Source of the DNA: Pseudarthrobacter sp. C4D7
Lineage (GTDB): Bacteria > Actinomycetota > Actinomycetes > Actinomycetales > Micrococcaceae
Length of the DNA: 64,000 nucleotides
Assembly: GCF_013359725.1 (NCBI RefSeq)
Contig: NZ_JABFMW010000001.1
Location: 62,001-126,000 of the forward strand
Reading direction: 5' to 3'
Shown here: piece after piece, positions 8,055 through 16,531 of the stretch
How the letters are laid out: each line of letters starts with the position of its first letter
How positions within the stretch are numbered: position 1 is the first letter of the stretch
Notes under the pieces: model-generated
What the model was told of the DNA's origin: nothing
What the model saw: only the letters and a program-made list of their open reading frames with translations
The model's database searches: none
Program-made: the position numbers and the translations under genes

Positions 8055-10133
8055 ATGTCTGAAACTGCCCGCAAGTTCACCCTGCTGCCCATGCTCGGCC
8101 ATACCAAGGGCAAGCGCAGCCCCGTCACCTGCGCGCTTAAGTGCGACAACGCCTGCGCCGGCGACGTCTGCAACACCAGCTCCAACAGCTACTTCCGCGA
8201 CATCGCCTCCGCCACCTTGTCCCGCCGCGCCGCCCTGGGCCTGGGCGCCGCCGGAGCTCTCGCCGTCGCCCTCGGTTCAGCCGTCAGCTCCGCCGAGCCC
8301 GCCTCAGGAGCCGGACTGTCCAAGGCCGCCAAGGAAGGCTTCGGCAAGTCCAAACTGCAGTTCACCGCCATCAAGCCGGTGGACAAGGCCGTCGACGCCT
8401 TCACCGTGCCGGAGGGCTTCACCTGGCAGCCGATCATCCGCTGGGGGGACCCGCTGTTCAGCGATTCACCCGAGTTCGACCTGAACAACCAGACTGCCGC
8501 CGCCCAGGCACGCCAGTTCGGCTACAACAACGACTACACGGACATCGTGGAAATCCCCGGCAGCAAGGGCCGCCGGGCGGTGCTGTTCACCAACCACGAA
8601 TACACCAACGAAAACATCATGGTCCCAGCCGGCTACGACCCCGTGGAAACCCGGGCGATCGGCCGCGCCGCCCATGGCCTGGCCGTGGTGGAACTGGAAC
8701 GCAAGAACACCACCAAGCCGTGGAGCTACGTCAAGGGCGCGCCGCTGAACCGCCGCTACCTCTCCGACACCACCTACGAACTGACCGGCCCCGTTGCCGG
8801 CTCGGCGCTGGTCAAGACCGTGGCCGATCCGTCCGGCCGCGCCATCAAGGGCACGTTCGGCAACTGCTCCGGCGGCACCACCCCCTGGGGCACCATCCTC
8901 TCCGGTGAGGAAAACTTCAACGGCTACTTCGTGGCCGGCGGAACCTCGGCCGGCGACAAGCGCTACGGCCTCACCGCCAAGCCCACCGCCCGCCAGTGGG
9001 AACTGGACGACCCCCGCTTCGACACCCGCAACGCCGGCTACGAGAACGAGAGCAACCGCTTCGGCTGGATCGTGGAAGTGGACCCGTTCGACCCCACCTC
9101 CACCCCCAAAAAGCGCTCCGCCATGGGCCGGTTCAAGCACGAGGGCGCCAATGTGATCGTGGCCGAATCCGGGCACGTGGTGGCCTACATGGGCGACGAC
9201 GAGAAGTTCGACTACCTCTACAAGTTCGTCACGGCGGACACATACCGTTCAGGCACAACGGCTGCCGACCGCAGGCACAACATGAACCTGCTCTCCGAGG
9301 GCGACCTCTACGTTGCCAAGTTCACCGGCAACTCGCCCGCCGCGGAAATCACGGGAACCGGTGCGCTTCCGTCCGACGGAGCGTTCGACGGCTCCGGCGA
9401 ATGGCTTCCGCTGGTGGTCGGCGGAAAGTCCGCAGTGCCCGGCATGTCCGTGGAAGAGGTCCTGGTGTACACCCGCCTGGCCGCGGACAAGGTGGGCCCC
9501 ACCAAGATGGACCGCTGCGAGGACGTCCAGCCCAGCCTGCACACCGGCAAGGTCTACGTGGTCTGCACCAACAACTCCGACCGCGGCACCGGCACCAAGG
9601 AAGGCGCCACCGAGGTCAACCCGCGCACACAGAACCGCGATGGCCACATCGTGGAAATCACCGAAACCGGCGACCAGGCCTCCACCAGGTTCAACTGGAC
9701 CCTCCTGATGGTCTGCGGCGATCCGGCGCAGGGCGATGTCACCTACTTCTCCGGCTACCCGGCGGACAAGGTCTCGCCCATCTCCTGCCCGGACAACGTG
9801 GCCTTCGACTCCGTGGGCAACCTCTGGATCTCCACCGACGGCGCCCCCTCCGGCATCGGCTACAACGACGGCCTCTTCAAGGTCACCCTGGACGGGGCCG
9901 AGCGCGGCAAGGTGGAGCAGTTCCTGTCCGTCCCGCGTGACGCCGAAACCTGCGGCCCGGTCATCCACGACGACGAGCGCACCGTGTTCGTCTCCGTGCA
10001 GCACCCGGGCGAGGAAGGCACTTTCGAGGCGCCGCACTCCTACTTCCCGGACTACGTCCAGGCAGGTACGACGCCGGCGCCCGGCAAGGTGCGCGCGCCC
10101 CGTCCTTCGGTGGTCCAGGTGTTCCGCGGCTAA
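8055..10133 (+). CDS. phoX: PhoX-family alkaline phosphatase, 692 aa
   Basis: Secreted Tat-dependent phosphatase of the PhoX family (DUF839), Ca/Fe dependent in studied members, releasing phosphate from organic phosphate esters. The signal is long: about 55 residues precede the twin-arginine stretch S-R-R-A-A-L-G-L-G-A-A. The mature part contains the family segments FTNHEYT, FGNCSGGTTPWGTILSGEENFN, ESGHVVAYMGDDE and DNVAFDSVGNLWISTDG. The four Cys of the N-terminal region (ALKCDNACAGDVC) are retained. Start ATG 8055 is preceded by GGAAGG; an upstream in-frame ATG at 7986 lacks this. It stands alone, with the 32-bp repeat array after it. Confidence 0.92.
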   Translation: MSETARKFTLLPMLGHTKGKRSPVTCALKCDNACAGDVCNTSSNSYFRDIASATLSRRAALGLGAAGALAVALGSAVSSAEPASGAGLSKAAKEGFGKSKLQFTAIKPVDKAVDAFTVPEGFTWQPIIRWGDPLFSDSPEFDLNNQTAAAQARQFGYNNDYTDIVEIPGSKGRRAVLFTNHEYTNENIMVPAGYDPVETRAIGRAAHGLAVVELERKNTTKPWSYVKGAPLNRRYLSDTTYELTGPVAGSALVKTVADPSGRAIKGTFGNCSGGTTPWGTILSGEENFNGYFVAGGTSAGDKRYGLTAKPTARQWELDDPRFDTRNAGYENESNRFGWIVEVDPFDPTSTPKKRSAMGRFKHEGANVIVAESGHVVAYMGDDEKFDYLYKFVTADTYRSGTTAADRRHNMNLLSEGDLYVAKFTGNSPAAEITGTGALPSDGAFDGSGEWLPLVVGGKSAVPGMSVEEVLVYTRLAADKVGPTKMDRCEDVQPSLHTGKVYVVCTNNSDRGTGTKEGATEVNPRTQNRDGHIVEITETGDQASTRFNWTLLMVCGDPAQGDVTYFSGYPADKVSPISCPDNVAFDSVGNLWISTDGAPSGIGYNDGLFKVTLDGAERGKVEQFLSVPRDAETCGPVIHDDERTVFVSVQHPGEEGTFEAPHSYFPDYVQAGTTPAPGKVRAPRPSVVQVFRG

Positions 10134-10147
10134 CCCCCGCCCACCCT

Positions 10148-10243
10148 GGACGCGCTATCACCTTTGGCGGCTTTTCCGGGGACGCGCCATCACCTTTGGC
10201 GGCTTTTCCGGGGACGCACCATCACCTTTGGCGGCTTTTCCCT
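10148..10243. repeat. Three tandem 32-bp repeats, family C
   Basis: Three units at 10148-10179, 10180-10211 and 10212-10243, each close to GGACGC-x-CCATCACCTTT-GGCGGCTTTTCC. They differ at only a few bases. A related two-unit array with the same 32-bp period lies at 16331-16393. Each array leads directly into a hairpin with AAACGCCCGCTC arms. No spacer sequences separate the units, so this is not CRISPR. Confidence 0.85.
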
Positions 10244-10294
10244 AAACGCCCGCTCACCTTCTGCTCCTTCCGGCGGAATGGTGGGCGGGCGTTT
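10244..10294. repeat. Hairpin closing the 32-bp repeat array
   Basis: Arms AAACGCCCGCTCACC (10244-10258) and GGTGGGCGGGCGTTT (10280-10294) pair with one mismatch in 15. The same arm sequence is found at 16396-16448. It could also act as the phoX terminator, but it has no T-run. Confidence 0.7.
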
Positions 10295-10345
10295 CGGCGT
10301 TAATGCCAGCTTGTCCGGCTGCTAAAGAGGCATCGCAGTGTGATG

Positions 10346-10393
10346 CTTGACACGTGTTAGGCGGTTCATCTACAGTTCCTAACACGTGTTAGG
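10346..10393 (+). promoter_or_regulatory. Promoter with two LacI-type operators for the fructan operon
   Basis: TTGACA (10347-10352) and TACAGT (10371-10376) are separated by 18 bp. One operator, CTTGACACGTGTTAGG (10346-10361), overlaps the -35. A second, CCTAACACGTGTTAGG (10378-10393), is a perfect 16-bp palindrome just downstream of the -10. The centres are 32 bp apart, about three helical turns. A third related site precedes the LacI gene at 16303-16318. Repression by the LacI-family protein of this operon is a strong inference. Confidence 0.8.
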
Positions 10394-10405
10394 AAGGAAA
10401 AGGAC

Positions 10406-11827
10406 ATGACCGGAGCCATTGACGGGCACCTGCGGGAGATCACCCGCCGTACTGCCCTGGGTGCCCTCGGCGCGGGAATAATCGGAGCAACCGTGGCGTC
10501 GTGGCCGCGGCTCTCCGGAACGGACATTCCGGGCCGCGGAGACGACAGCCTCAGCATCGCCATCATGGGCACCGCCGCGGACGCCGCCGCCCGCCAGCGT
10601 GCCATCGACGCATTCACCCGACTCCACCCGGAGATCCGGGTCAAGGTCCAGGCCATCCAGGCCGTGGACTGGAAAGACTTCTTCACCAAGATCCTCACCA
10701 TGGTGGCCGCCGGCACCCCGCCGGACGTGGTGTACGTGGCCACCGAGGGCGCCCAGCTGTTCGCCGAAAAACTGGCCCACCCGCTGGACGAATACATCCG
10801 CCGCGACGCCGCGGACATGCGCGAGTTCTTCGATGACGTCCACCCCAGCCTGGTGGAAGCCTTCATGTACAAGGGCAGCCTCTACCAGCTCCCCATGGAC
10901 TGGAACGCGGCCAACATGTATTACAACACCGCCGCCTTCGCGCAGGCAGGCCTGGACCGGCCCGCGGACGACTGGACCCACACCGATTTCCGCAACAGCC
11001 TCGCCGCGATGCGCAAGGCCCGGACTTCTGACTTCACGCCCTACTACTGGACCAACCGGCTCTTCGGCGGCGTGGTCCCGTGGCTTTACGCCAACGACAC
11101 CAGCTTCCTCAAGGAAACCAAGTCGGCGGGCGGCGACTGGCTCTGGGACGGTTTCTACGCCAACGATCCCTCCCGCAGCCTCCGCTCCGGCGGCTACCAG
11201 TGGCTGGAACCCAACGCCAACGACGACCGCGTGTTCGAGTCCTTCGACTACCTCCGGGGCCTGGTCAAGGACGGCCTGGGCGTCCGGCCGGAAGAAGGCG
11301 GCGGCAGTTCCCTGGTGGGCCTGTTCGCCTCCAACCGGATCGGCACCACTCCCGCCGGCGGCTACTGGGTGCAGGGGCTGCATGAAGCCGGCATGGGCGC
11401 CAACGACTTCGACGTCCAGTTCTTTCCGCGCTGGAAGACCCAGCGCCACCAGTTCGGCACCGCCGGCTACGCGATCATGAAGACCGCCAAGGACAAGGAC
11501 GCCGCCTGGGAATGGATCAAGTTCAGCTCCAGCCGTGAGGCCATGGAACTGATCTTCCCCAACCCGATCACCACGCCGGCGCGCCGCTCCATGGTCAACG
11601 AACAGCTCTACGCCGGCAAGGGCCCCGCCCACTGGAAGGTCTTCTACGACACCCTGGACCGGTTCCCCACCACAGGCCCCATTCCGGCACCGCCCCAGCA
11701 GGCCGCCGTCGAAACCGCTCTGATGAAGAACGTTTCCCTTGCCGTCAGCGGGGACGAGCAACAGCTCAAGCAGGCCCTCGCATCCATGCAGCGCGACCTT
11801 GAACTTGCCCTGAGGAGGCAGTCATGA
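10406..11827 (+). CDS. Sugar ABC transporter substrate-binding protein, 473 aa
   Basis: Extracellular solute-binding protein of the oligosaccharide (family 1) type. The N-terminus has a twin-arginine signal (T-R-R-T-A-L-G-A-L-G-A-G) and no lipobox Cys, so it may be Tat-exported and held by its N-terminal helix. Typical family segments include a leading LSIAIMG, DAFTRLHPEIRVKVQ, AAGTPPDVVYVATEGAQ, YQLPMDWNAANMYYNTAAF and FGTAGYAIMKTAKDKDAAWEW. RBS AGGAAGGAAAAGG precedes the ATG. It heads an operon with two permeases (4-bp overlap) and a GH32 enzyme. Context suggests sucrose, fructo-oligosaccharides or levan fragments as ligand. Confidence 0.9.
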   Translation: MTGAIDGHLREITRRTALGALGAGIIGATVASWPRLSGTDIPGRGDDSLSIAIMGTAADAAARQRAIDAFTRLHPEIRVKVQAIQAVDWKDFFTKILTMVAAGTPPDVVYVATEGAQLFAEKLAHPLDEYIRRDAADMREFFDDVHPSLVEAFMYKGSLYQLPMDWNAANMYYNTAAFAQAGLDRPADDWTHTDFRNSLAAMRKARTSDFTPYYWTNRLFGGVVPWLYANDTSFLKETKSAGGDWLWDGFYANDPSRSLRSGGYQWLEPNANDDRVFESFDYLRGLVKDGLGVRPEEGGGSSLVGLFASNRIGTTPAGGYWVQGLHEAGMGANDFDVQFFPRWKTQRHQFGTAGYAIMKTAKDKDAAWEWIKFSSSREAMELIFPNPITTPARRSMVNEQLYAGKGPAHWKVFYDTLDRFPTTGPIPAPPQQAAVETALMKNVSLAVSGDEQQLKQALASMQRDLELALRRQS

Positions 11828-12813
11828 GCACCACCACTCCGCCCCGCGAACGGCCCAGGGGGGCCGCAGGCAGGGCACGTACGACGACGGCCCGCACCCA
11901 CGGCGCCGGCGGCACCGGCGGTGCCGCCACCACCGGCTCCAGGCACAACCAGCGCTGGCTGGCCTGGATCTTTCTTGCCCCCACCATTTTGGGCATGGGC
12001 CTGTTCACCCTGATCCCCATCGTGGCCTCGGTTGTCCTCGCCTTCTTCCGCTGGGACATCATCTCGGCACCAACCTTCGTGGGCTTCAACAACTTCTCCG
12101 AGGTGGTCCAGGACCCCACCGTGCGGGTGTCCTTCCTCAACACCATCGTGTTCGTGGTGGTGGCCGTGGCACTCCAATTGGGCCTGGCCCTGGCACTGGC
12201 GGTCATGGTGCAGGAGAAGATGCCGGCGTGGCTGCGGGTGTTCTTCCGGTCTGCGTTCTTCTTCCCGCTGATCCTGTCCGCCGCATCGGTGTCCATCTTC
12301 ATGCGGTACCTCTTCAACGAACAGTTCGGCGTGGTCAACTGGTTCCTGTCCCTGGTGGGCATCCCCGCCGTGCCCTGGCTGACCACCCCCGGCGGATCGG
12401 CCGCCGTCGTCATCCTGGTGTACGTCTGGCAGAACTTCGGCTTCTCCTTCCTGCTGTTCATCGGTGGACTGGCCTCCATTCCCGTGGAGACATATGAGGC
12501 TGCCGCAATCGACGGCGCCACCGGCTGGCGCAAGCACCTCCACGTGACGCTGCCGCTGCTGAGCCCCACCACGCTTGTTGCCTCGGTCATGGCGATCATC
12601 AGCGCCCTGCAGGTTTTCGACCAGCCCTACGTCCTGACCCGCGGCGGCCCCGGCGACTCCACCCGCACCGCCGTCATGGTCATCTTCGAATCGGCCTTCC
12701 AACGGCTTGAATTCGGCCAGGCATCCGCGATCGGCGTGCTCCTGACGCTGATCATCATGGCCATCACGGCCGCGCAGTTCCGGCTCAGCAAACGATTCGT
12801 CTTCTACCAGTAA
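11824..12813 (+). CDS. Sugar ABC transporter permease (MalF-like), 329 aa
   Basis: Inner-membrane permease with six predicted helices after a Gly/Thr/Arg-rich cytoplasmic leader of about 40 residues. The EAA loop is ETYEAAAIDGATGWRKHLHV, which contacts the ATPase. It starts at ATG overlapping the binding-protein stop (ATGA). It pairs with the next permease. The operon has no ATP-binding gene, so the complex probably uses a shared MsiK-type ATPase encoded elsewhere, as is common in actinobacteria; this is inference. Confidence 0.92.
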   Translation: MSTTTPPRERPRGAAGRARTTTARTHGAGGTGGAATTGSRHNQRWLAWIFLAPTILGMGLFTLIPIVASVVLAFFRWDIISAPTFVGFNNFSEVVQDPTVRVSFLNTIVFVVVAVALQLGLALALAVMVQEKMPAWLRVFFRSAFFFPLILSAASVSIFMRYLFNEQFGVVNWFLSLVGIPAVPWLTTPGGSAAVVILVYVWQNFGFSFLLFIGGLASIPVETYEAAAIDGATGWRKHLHVTLPLLSPTTLVASVMAIISALQVFDQPYVLTRGGPGDSTRTAVMVIFESAFQRLEFGQASAIGVLLTLIIMAITAAQFRLSKRFVFYQ

Positions 12814-12821
12814 GGCCAGCC

Positions 12822-13724
12822 ATGACAACCACCACTGACCGCGGACTGGCCGGACATTCCCCCCGGCTCTCCCAAGGCCTCCCCGTCACCACGCCCAACC
12901 GGAAGAAGTTCAACTGGAGCTTCGCCGTCCGGACCCTCCTGCTGCTGCTCGCCGCCGCCCTGACGCTCGGTCCCGTGCTCTGGACCCTGTCCACGTCGCT
13001 GCGGTCGCCGTCGGAATCGTTCAAGCTGCCGCCGTCGTTCATTCCCTGGAACCCGGACTTCACCTCCTACGGGGAAGTATTCAAGCAGCTGAATATCTTC
13101 CTGCTGGTCCTCAACAGCGCCCTGGTCACCGGAATCATCGCGGTGGGCCAGATGGTCTCATCCGCACTGGCCGGCTACGCGTTTGCGCACCTCAAATTCC
13201 GTGGACGCGGGGCGCTGTTCTCGATTGTCCTGGCCACCATGATGGTGCCTGTTCAGGTGACGATCGTGCCCGTCTTCATGCTGATCCGCGGGATGGGCCT
13301 GTCCGATACCCTGCTCGCCCTGATCCTCCCCGCCATCCCGACGGCGTTCGGCACGTTCCTGATGCGGCAGTACTTCATGGGGCTGCCGGCCGAACTCGCC
13401 GAAGCCGCGTCGATCGATGGCGCCAGCCCCTGGCGGACCTTCCGTTCGGTGTATGCGCCGCTGGCGATGCCCGGCATGGCAATCGTGGGAATCCTGGCGT
13501 TCAACTTCCACTGGAACGAGTTCTTCCGCCCGCTCATCCTCACCATCTCCGAACAGAACTTCACCCTCCCGCTGGGCCTTGTCTCACTGCAGGGAAACCT
13601 GGGCACCGGCAGCATCTCGGTGGTCCTGGCGGGCGTGGTCCTGTCCATGATCCCCGCGCTGGTGGTCTTCATCTTCGGCCAACGCGCCCTGCAGGACGGC
13701 CTCACGGCCGGAACCGGCAAGTAA
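12822..13724 (+). CDS. Sugar ABC transporter permease (MalG-like), 300 aa
   Basis: Second permease of the importer, six predicted helices. The EAA motif is ELAEAASIDGASPWRTFRSV. Family segments include a periplasmic LKLPPSFIPWNPDFTSY-like region after helix 1 and the ending FIFGQRALQDGLTAGTGK, typical for MalG/CUT1 permeases. It begins 8 bp after the first permease, with AAGG upstream of the ATG. The GH32 gene follows after 33 bp, so all four genes are very likely one transcript. Confidence 0.92.
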   Translation: MTTTTDRGLAGHSPRLSQGLPVTTPNRKKFNWSFAVRTLLLLLAAALTLGPVLWTLSTSLRSPSESFKLPPSFIPWNPDFTSYGEVFKQLNIFLLVLNSALVTGIIAVGQMVSSALAGYAFAHLKFRGRGALFSIVLATMMVPVQVTIVPVFMLIRGMGLSDTLLALILPAIPTAFGTFLMRQYFMGLPAELAEAASIDGASPWRTFRSVYAPLAMPGMAIVGILAFNFHWNEFFRPLILTISEQNFTLPLGLVSLQGNLGTGSISVVLAGVVLSMIPALVVFIFGQRALQDGLTAGTGK

Positions 13725-13757
13725 ACCTCCCTCCCCTCAAGCCCGAAAGGCCGTTCC

Positions 13758-15137
13758 ATGACCTCCCCGGACCTCGCCACCGTCAGCTTTGACGACGTTG
13801 CCGCCACCCACCCCGACCCCGCCTTCCCGCGCTTCCACCCGCGCCCGGCGCAGGGCTGGATCAACGATCCCAACGGCATCAGCTTTATCAACGGCCGGTA
13901 CCACGTGTTCTTCCAGTTCAACCCGGACTCGGCCCGGCACCACAGGATCGCCTGGGGACACGTGAGCTCGGCGGACCTGGTCCGCTGGGAGGAGCACCCT
14001 GTGGCGCTTCGCCCGCAGGACGGCGGCCCCGATGAGTACGGTTGCTGGACGGGGGTGGTGACGGACGACGGCGGTGTTCCCACCGCTGCGTACTCCGGCG
14101 TCCGCAGCGACGGGGGCCACTCCCAGGTGGTTATCGCCCGCGGCTCGGATGACCTTGTCCACTGGGAACAGGGAGGCCACGTTGCCGCCACCATGCCCGC
14201 GGACCCACAAGTCACCGCCGTGCGGGACCCCTTCATTTTCCGTTTCAACGGCAAACGGTATGCCATGCAGGGCGCCGGACTGGCCAACGGGCACGCCGCC
14301 CTGCTGCTCTACACCGTGGACGACCTGGCCGACTGGACGTACCAGGGCATCTGGTTGACCTCCGAGAACCCGGTCGCGGCGGAGTTCACCCCGGCCGAGA
14401 TCTGGGAATGCCCGCAGCTGGTACAGGTGCCCGACAACGATGCCGCCGGTGAGGCAACGTGGCTGATGATGTTCTCGCTCTGGCTCTCTGGCGACTCACA
14501 CGAGCACGCCAACGGTGTGGGCCACCTGATCGGCTCACTGGCCGAAGACCCGGCCACCGGACTGCCCGTGTTCACGCCGCGGTCCGGCGGAAAGTCCGAC
14601 CTGGGCCGTGACTTCTACGCCCCGCAGGTGGTGTCCCTGGCGGACCGTGCCCTGCTGTGGGGCTGGGCCAACGAAGGCCCGGGGCGGGACGGGCGCCGCG
14701 GCCGGAGCCAGGAAGAGATCGACGCCGCCGGCTGGGCAGGGGTCCTGACCTTCCCCCGCGAGCTCTCGATTGTGGACGGCGCCCTGGCGGTCAGCCCTGC
14801 CCCGGAAGTTGATGCCTACCGCGGAGAGCTGCGTTCCGCGCACGCCTCCGGAACGGTGCCGGTACCGGCCTTCGCCGAGGCCGTAGTGAGGTCAGCCGCG
14901 GAGGGCACGGTGGAACTGGTCCTTGTGGGGAACGGAAGCCGCCAGGTGGTGTTCAGCGGCAGCATTGATGCGGGGGAAGAGCTGCGGGTGTTCGTGGACG
15001 CCTCCCTGGTGGAGGTGTACCGGGCCGGCTCGGTGGCCACCACGCTGCGTGCCTACCCGGCTGCGGGGGAGGAGTGGCACCTGAGCCTTCCCTCGGGAGC
15101 CACGGCGGACGTCTGGAGCCTGGCCAGGCCCGAGTAG
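13758..15137 (+). CDS. GH32 beta-fructosidase (sucrose/fructan hydrolase), 459 aa
   Basis: Cleaves terminal fructose from sucrose, fructo-oligosaccharides or levan/inulin fragments. The three catalytic residues are clear: nucleophile D37 in W-I-N-D-P-N-G, transition-state stabiliser D157 in R-D-P, and acid/base E217 in W-E-C-P. The propeller covers about residues 25-330 and a short beta-sandwich follows. There is no signal peptide, so it should act in the cytoplasm on imported sugar. RBS GAAAGG precedes the ATG. It could be annotated as levanase, inulinase or sucrose-6-phosphate hydrolase; with an ABC importer and no PTS genes here, an unphosphorylated substrate is more likely. Confidence 0.92.
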   Translation: MTSPDLATVSFDDVAATHPDPAFPRFHPRPAQGWINDPNGISFINGRYHVFFQFNPDSARHHRIAWGHVSSADLVRWEEHPVALRPQDGGPDEYGCWTGVVTDDGGVPTAAYSGVRSDGGHSQVVIARGSDDLVHWEQGGHVAATMPADPQVTAVRDPFIFRFNGKRYAMQGAGLANGHAALLLYTVDDLADWTYQGIWLTSENPVAAEFTPAEIWECPQLVQVPDNDAAGEATWLMMFSLWLSGDSHEHANGVGHLIGSLAEDPATGLPVFTPRSGGKSDLGRDFYAPQVVSLADRALLWGWANEGPGRDGRRGRSQEEIDAAGWAGVLTFPRELSIVDGALAVSPAPEVDAYRGELRSAHASGTVPVPAFAEAVVRSAAEGTVELVLVGNGSRQVVFSGSIDAGEELRVFVDASLVEVYRAGSVATTLRAYPAAGEEWHLSLPSGATADVWSLARPE

Positions 15138-15169
15138 CCCGCGGACCGGGGGCCAGGCCGGCGGGGTGT

Positions 15170-16258
15170 TTACCGGCCGGCCGGGACCGGGCCGGTGGAC
15201 TCCCTGGCCACCAGGCGGCAAGGAACCATCGTCTCCCGCGCGGTGCCGGAAACGGCGGCGGCAGCCGGGCCGCCGTCGTCGGGCGTTCCCTCCGGTGCTG
15301 ACCCCACCTCGGCGAGCAGCGACGTCATCGCTGCCGCCCCCATCTCGCGGAGCGGGAGGGCCATGGTGCTCAGTGCCGGGACCATGGCCTTGGCGATGCG
15401 GAATTCGTCGTCGTAACCCATGACGGACACGTCCTGCGGGACGCTCAGGCCCAGGCGGTAGCACGCCAGCACCACGCCGATGGCCAGGCGGTCGTTGGCG
15501 CACAGGATGGCGGTAGGCCGGGCGGCCGGTTCCACGCCCTCGAGGAGTTTCATGGCCCCGTGGAAGCCGGCGTCGATGTCCCAGCCCACCTGGATGACGC
15601 GGTCCTCGTTGACGGGCATCCCCGCGGAGTTGAATGCTGCGCGGTAACCCTCGATCCGGCGGGGCGCCGCGGGGGTCAGTGAGTCGCCGGCAAGGAACGC
15701 GATGTCCCGGTGGCCCAGGGACATCACATGCTCCGCAGCTTCCCGGCCGCCGCGCACCTCGTCCGGAATCACTGCCGGAAGCCCAGCCTCGGGCCGGTCA
15801 TCAAAGCAGTTGGCCAGGATGGACGGAACCCGCGCCATGTTGGCCGGGACGTGCAGCGGCCTCAGGCCCACCGTCACGTACATCAGGCCATCCACCTGGC
15901 GGTCCAGCAGGGTTTCCACGGCGCTCTCGTCCCGGGACTCGTCCAGCTCGGTATCCATCACCACGGTCACGAAGCCGTGCTCCCGGGCCACTGCGTCCGC
16001 GCCCGCAATGATGTTGCCGTCGAAGGGGCTGGTGACCACCTGGTCGGACACGATCCCGATGACCCGCGACTGCTGGTTGCGCAGGCTCAGCGCGATCTTG
16101 TTGGGGGAGTAGTTGAGCGCAGCCGCCGCGTCCCGGATCCGCTGCTGGCTTTCGAGGGCCACGTTCCCGTCGCCGCGGCCGTTCAGCACCAGGGAGACGG
16201 CACTGCGCGAGACGCCCGCCAGCTTGGCGACGTCGAGGGCAGTGGCCTTGCGCTTCAT
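15170..16258 (-). CDS. LacI-family repressor of the fructan operon, 362 aa
   Basis: LacI/GalR regulator: helix-turn-helix at residues 6-26 (TALDVAKLAGVSRSAVSLVL), hinge helix near residues 50-60 (NKIALSLRNQQ), then a periplasmic-binding-type sugar-sensing domain starting RVIGIVSDQV. It is encoded convergently to the GH32 gene. Three matching 16-bp palindromic sites, two at the operon promoter and one in front of this gene, point to repression of the operon and of itself. The C-terminal region after about residue 320 carries an extra Gly/Pro/Ala-rich insert (SAPEGTPDDGGPAAAAV), somewhat unusual. Confidence 0.92.
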   Translation of the reverse strand: MKRKATALDVAKLAGVSRSAVSLVLNGRGDGNVALESQQRIRDAAAALNYSPNKIALSLRNQQSRVIGIVSDQVVTSPFDGNIIAGADAVAREHGFVTVVMDTELDESRDESAVETLLDRQVDGLMYVTVGLRPLHVPANMARVPSILANCFDDRPEAGLPAVIPDEVRGGREAAEHVMSLGHRDIAFLAGDSLTPAAPRRIEGYRAAFNSAGMPVNEDRVIQVGWDIDAGFHGAMKLLEGVEPAARPTAILCANDRLAIGVVLACYRLGLSVPQDVSVMGYDDEFRIAKAMVPALSTMALPLREMGAAAMTSLLAEVGSAPEGTPDDGGPAAAAVSGTARETMVPCRLVARESTGPVPAGR

Positions 16259-16302
16259 GGGCGGTCCTTCGGGTGCTCGGATGTCCTGCTGGGTGCAGTT
16301 TA

Positions 16303-16318
16303 CCTAACGCGTGTGAGC
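16303..16318. promoter_or_regulatory. Third LacI-type operator, before the repressor gene
   Basis: CCTAACGCGTGTGAGC matches the perfect palindrome CCTAACACGTGTTAGG at 13 of 16 positions and lies 45 bp upstream of the repressor start. It fits autoregulation. Confidence 0.6.
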
Positions 16319-16330
16319 TTCCGCGCTCTC

Positions 16331-16509
16331 CCGACGCCCGCTCACCTATGGCCGCTCTTCCTGATACGCCGGCTCACCTATGGCCGCTTTTCCTAAAACG
16401 CCCGCTCGCTACCGTCCCTCGATGACGGGGGTCAGAGAGCGGGCGTTTCGGCTTGGGGTGTCAGAAGTGAGCGGGGGTGGGTCGATTTGCTGCGAAAGGT
16501 GAGCGGGCG
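16331..16509. repeat. 32-bp repeat array and hairpins, family C copy 2
   Basis: Two tandem units with a 32-bp period (ACGCC at 16334 and 16366), each containing GGCTCACCTATGGCCGCT or a near match, then a perfect 12-bp hairpin AAACGCCCGCTC / GAGCGGGCGTTT (16396-16407 and 16437-16448). A further inverted piece, AAAGGTGAGCGGGCGT, ends at 16509, just 22 bp before menD. This is the same family as 10148-10294, so the phoX-distal fructan operon is bracketed by it. Confidence 0.8.
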
Positions 16510-16531
16510 TGCGGGATGGCACACTGGGTTG

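Noticed and set aside
10148-10243. Possible CRISPR array
   Set aside because: The 32-bp units are directly adjacent with no spacers, and no cas genes are present.
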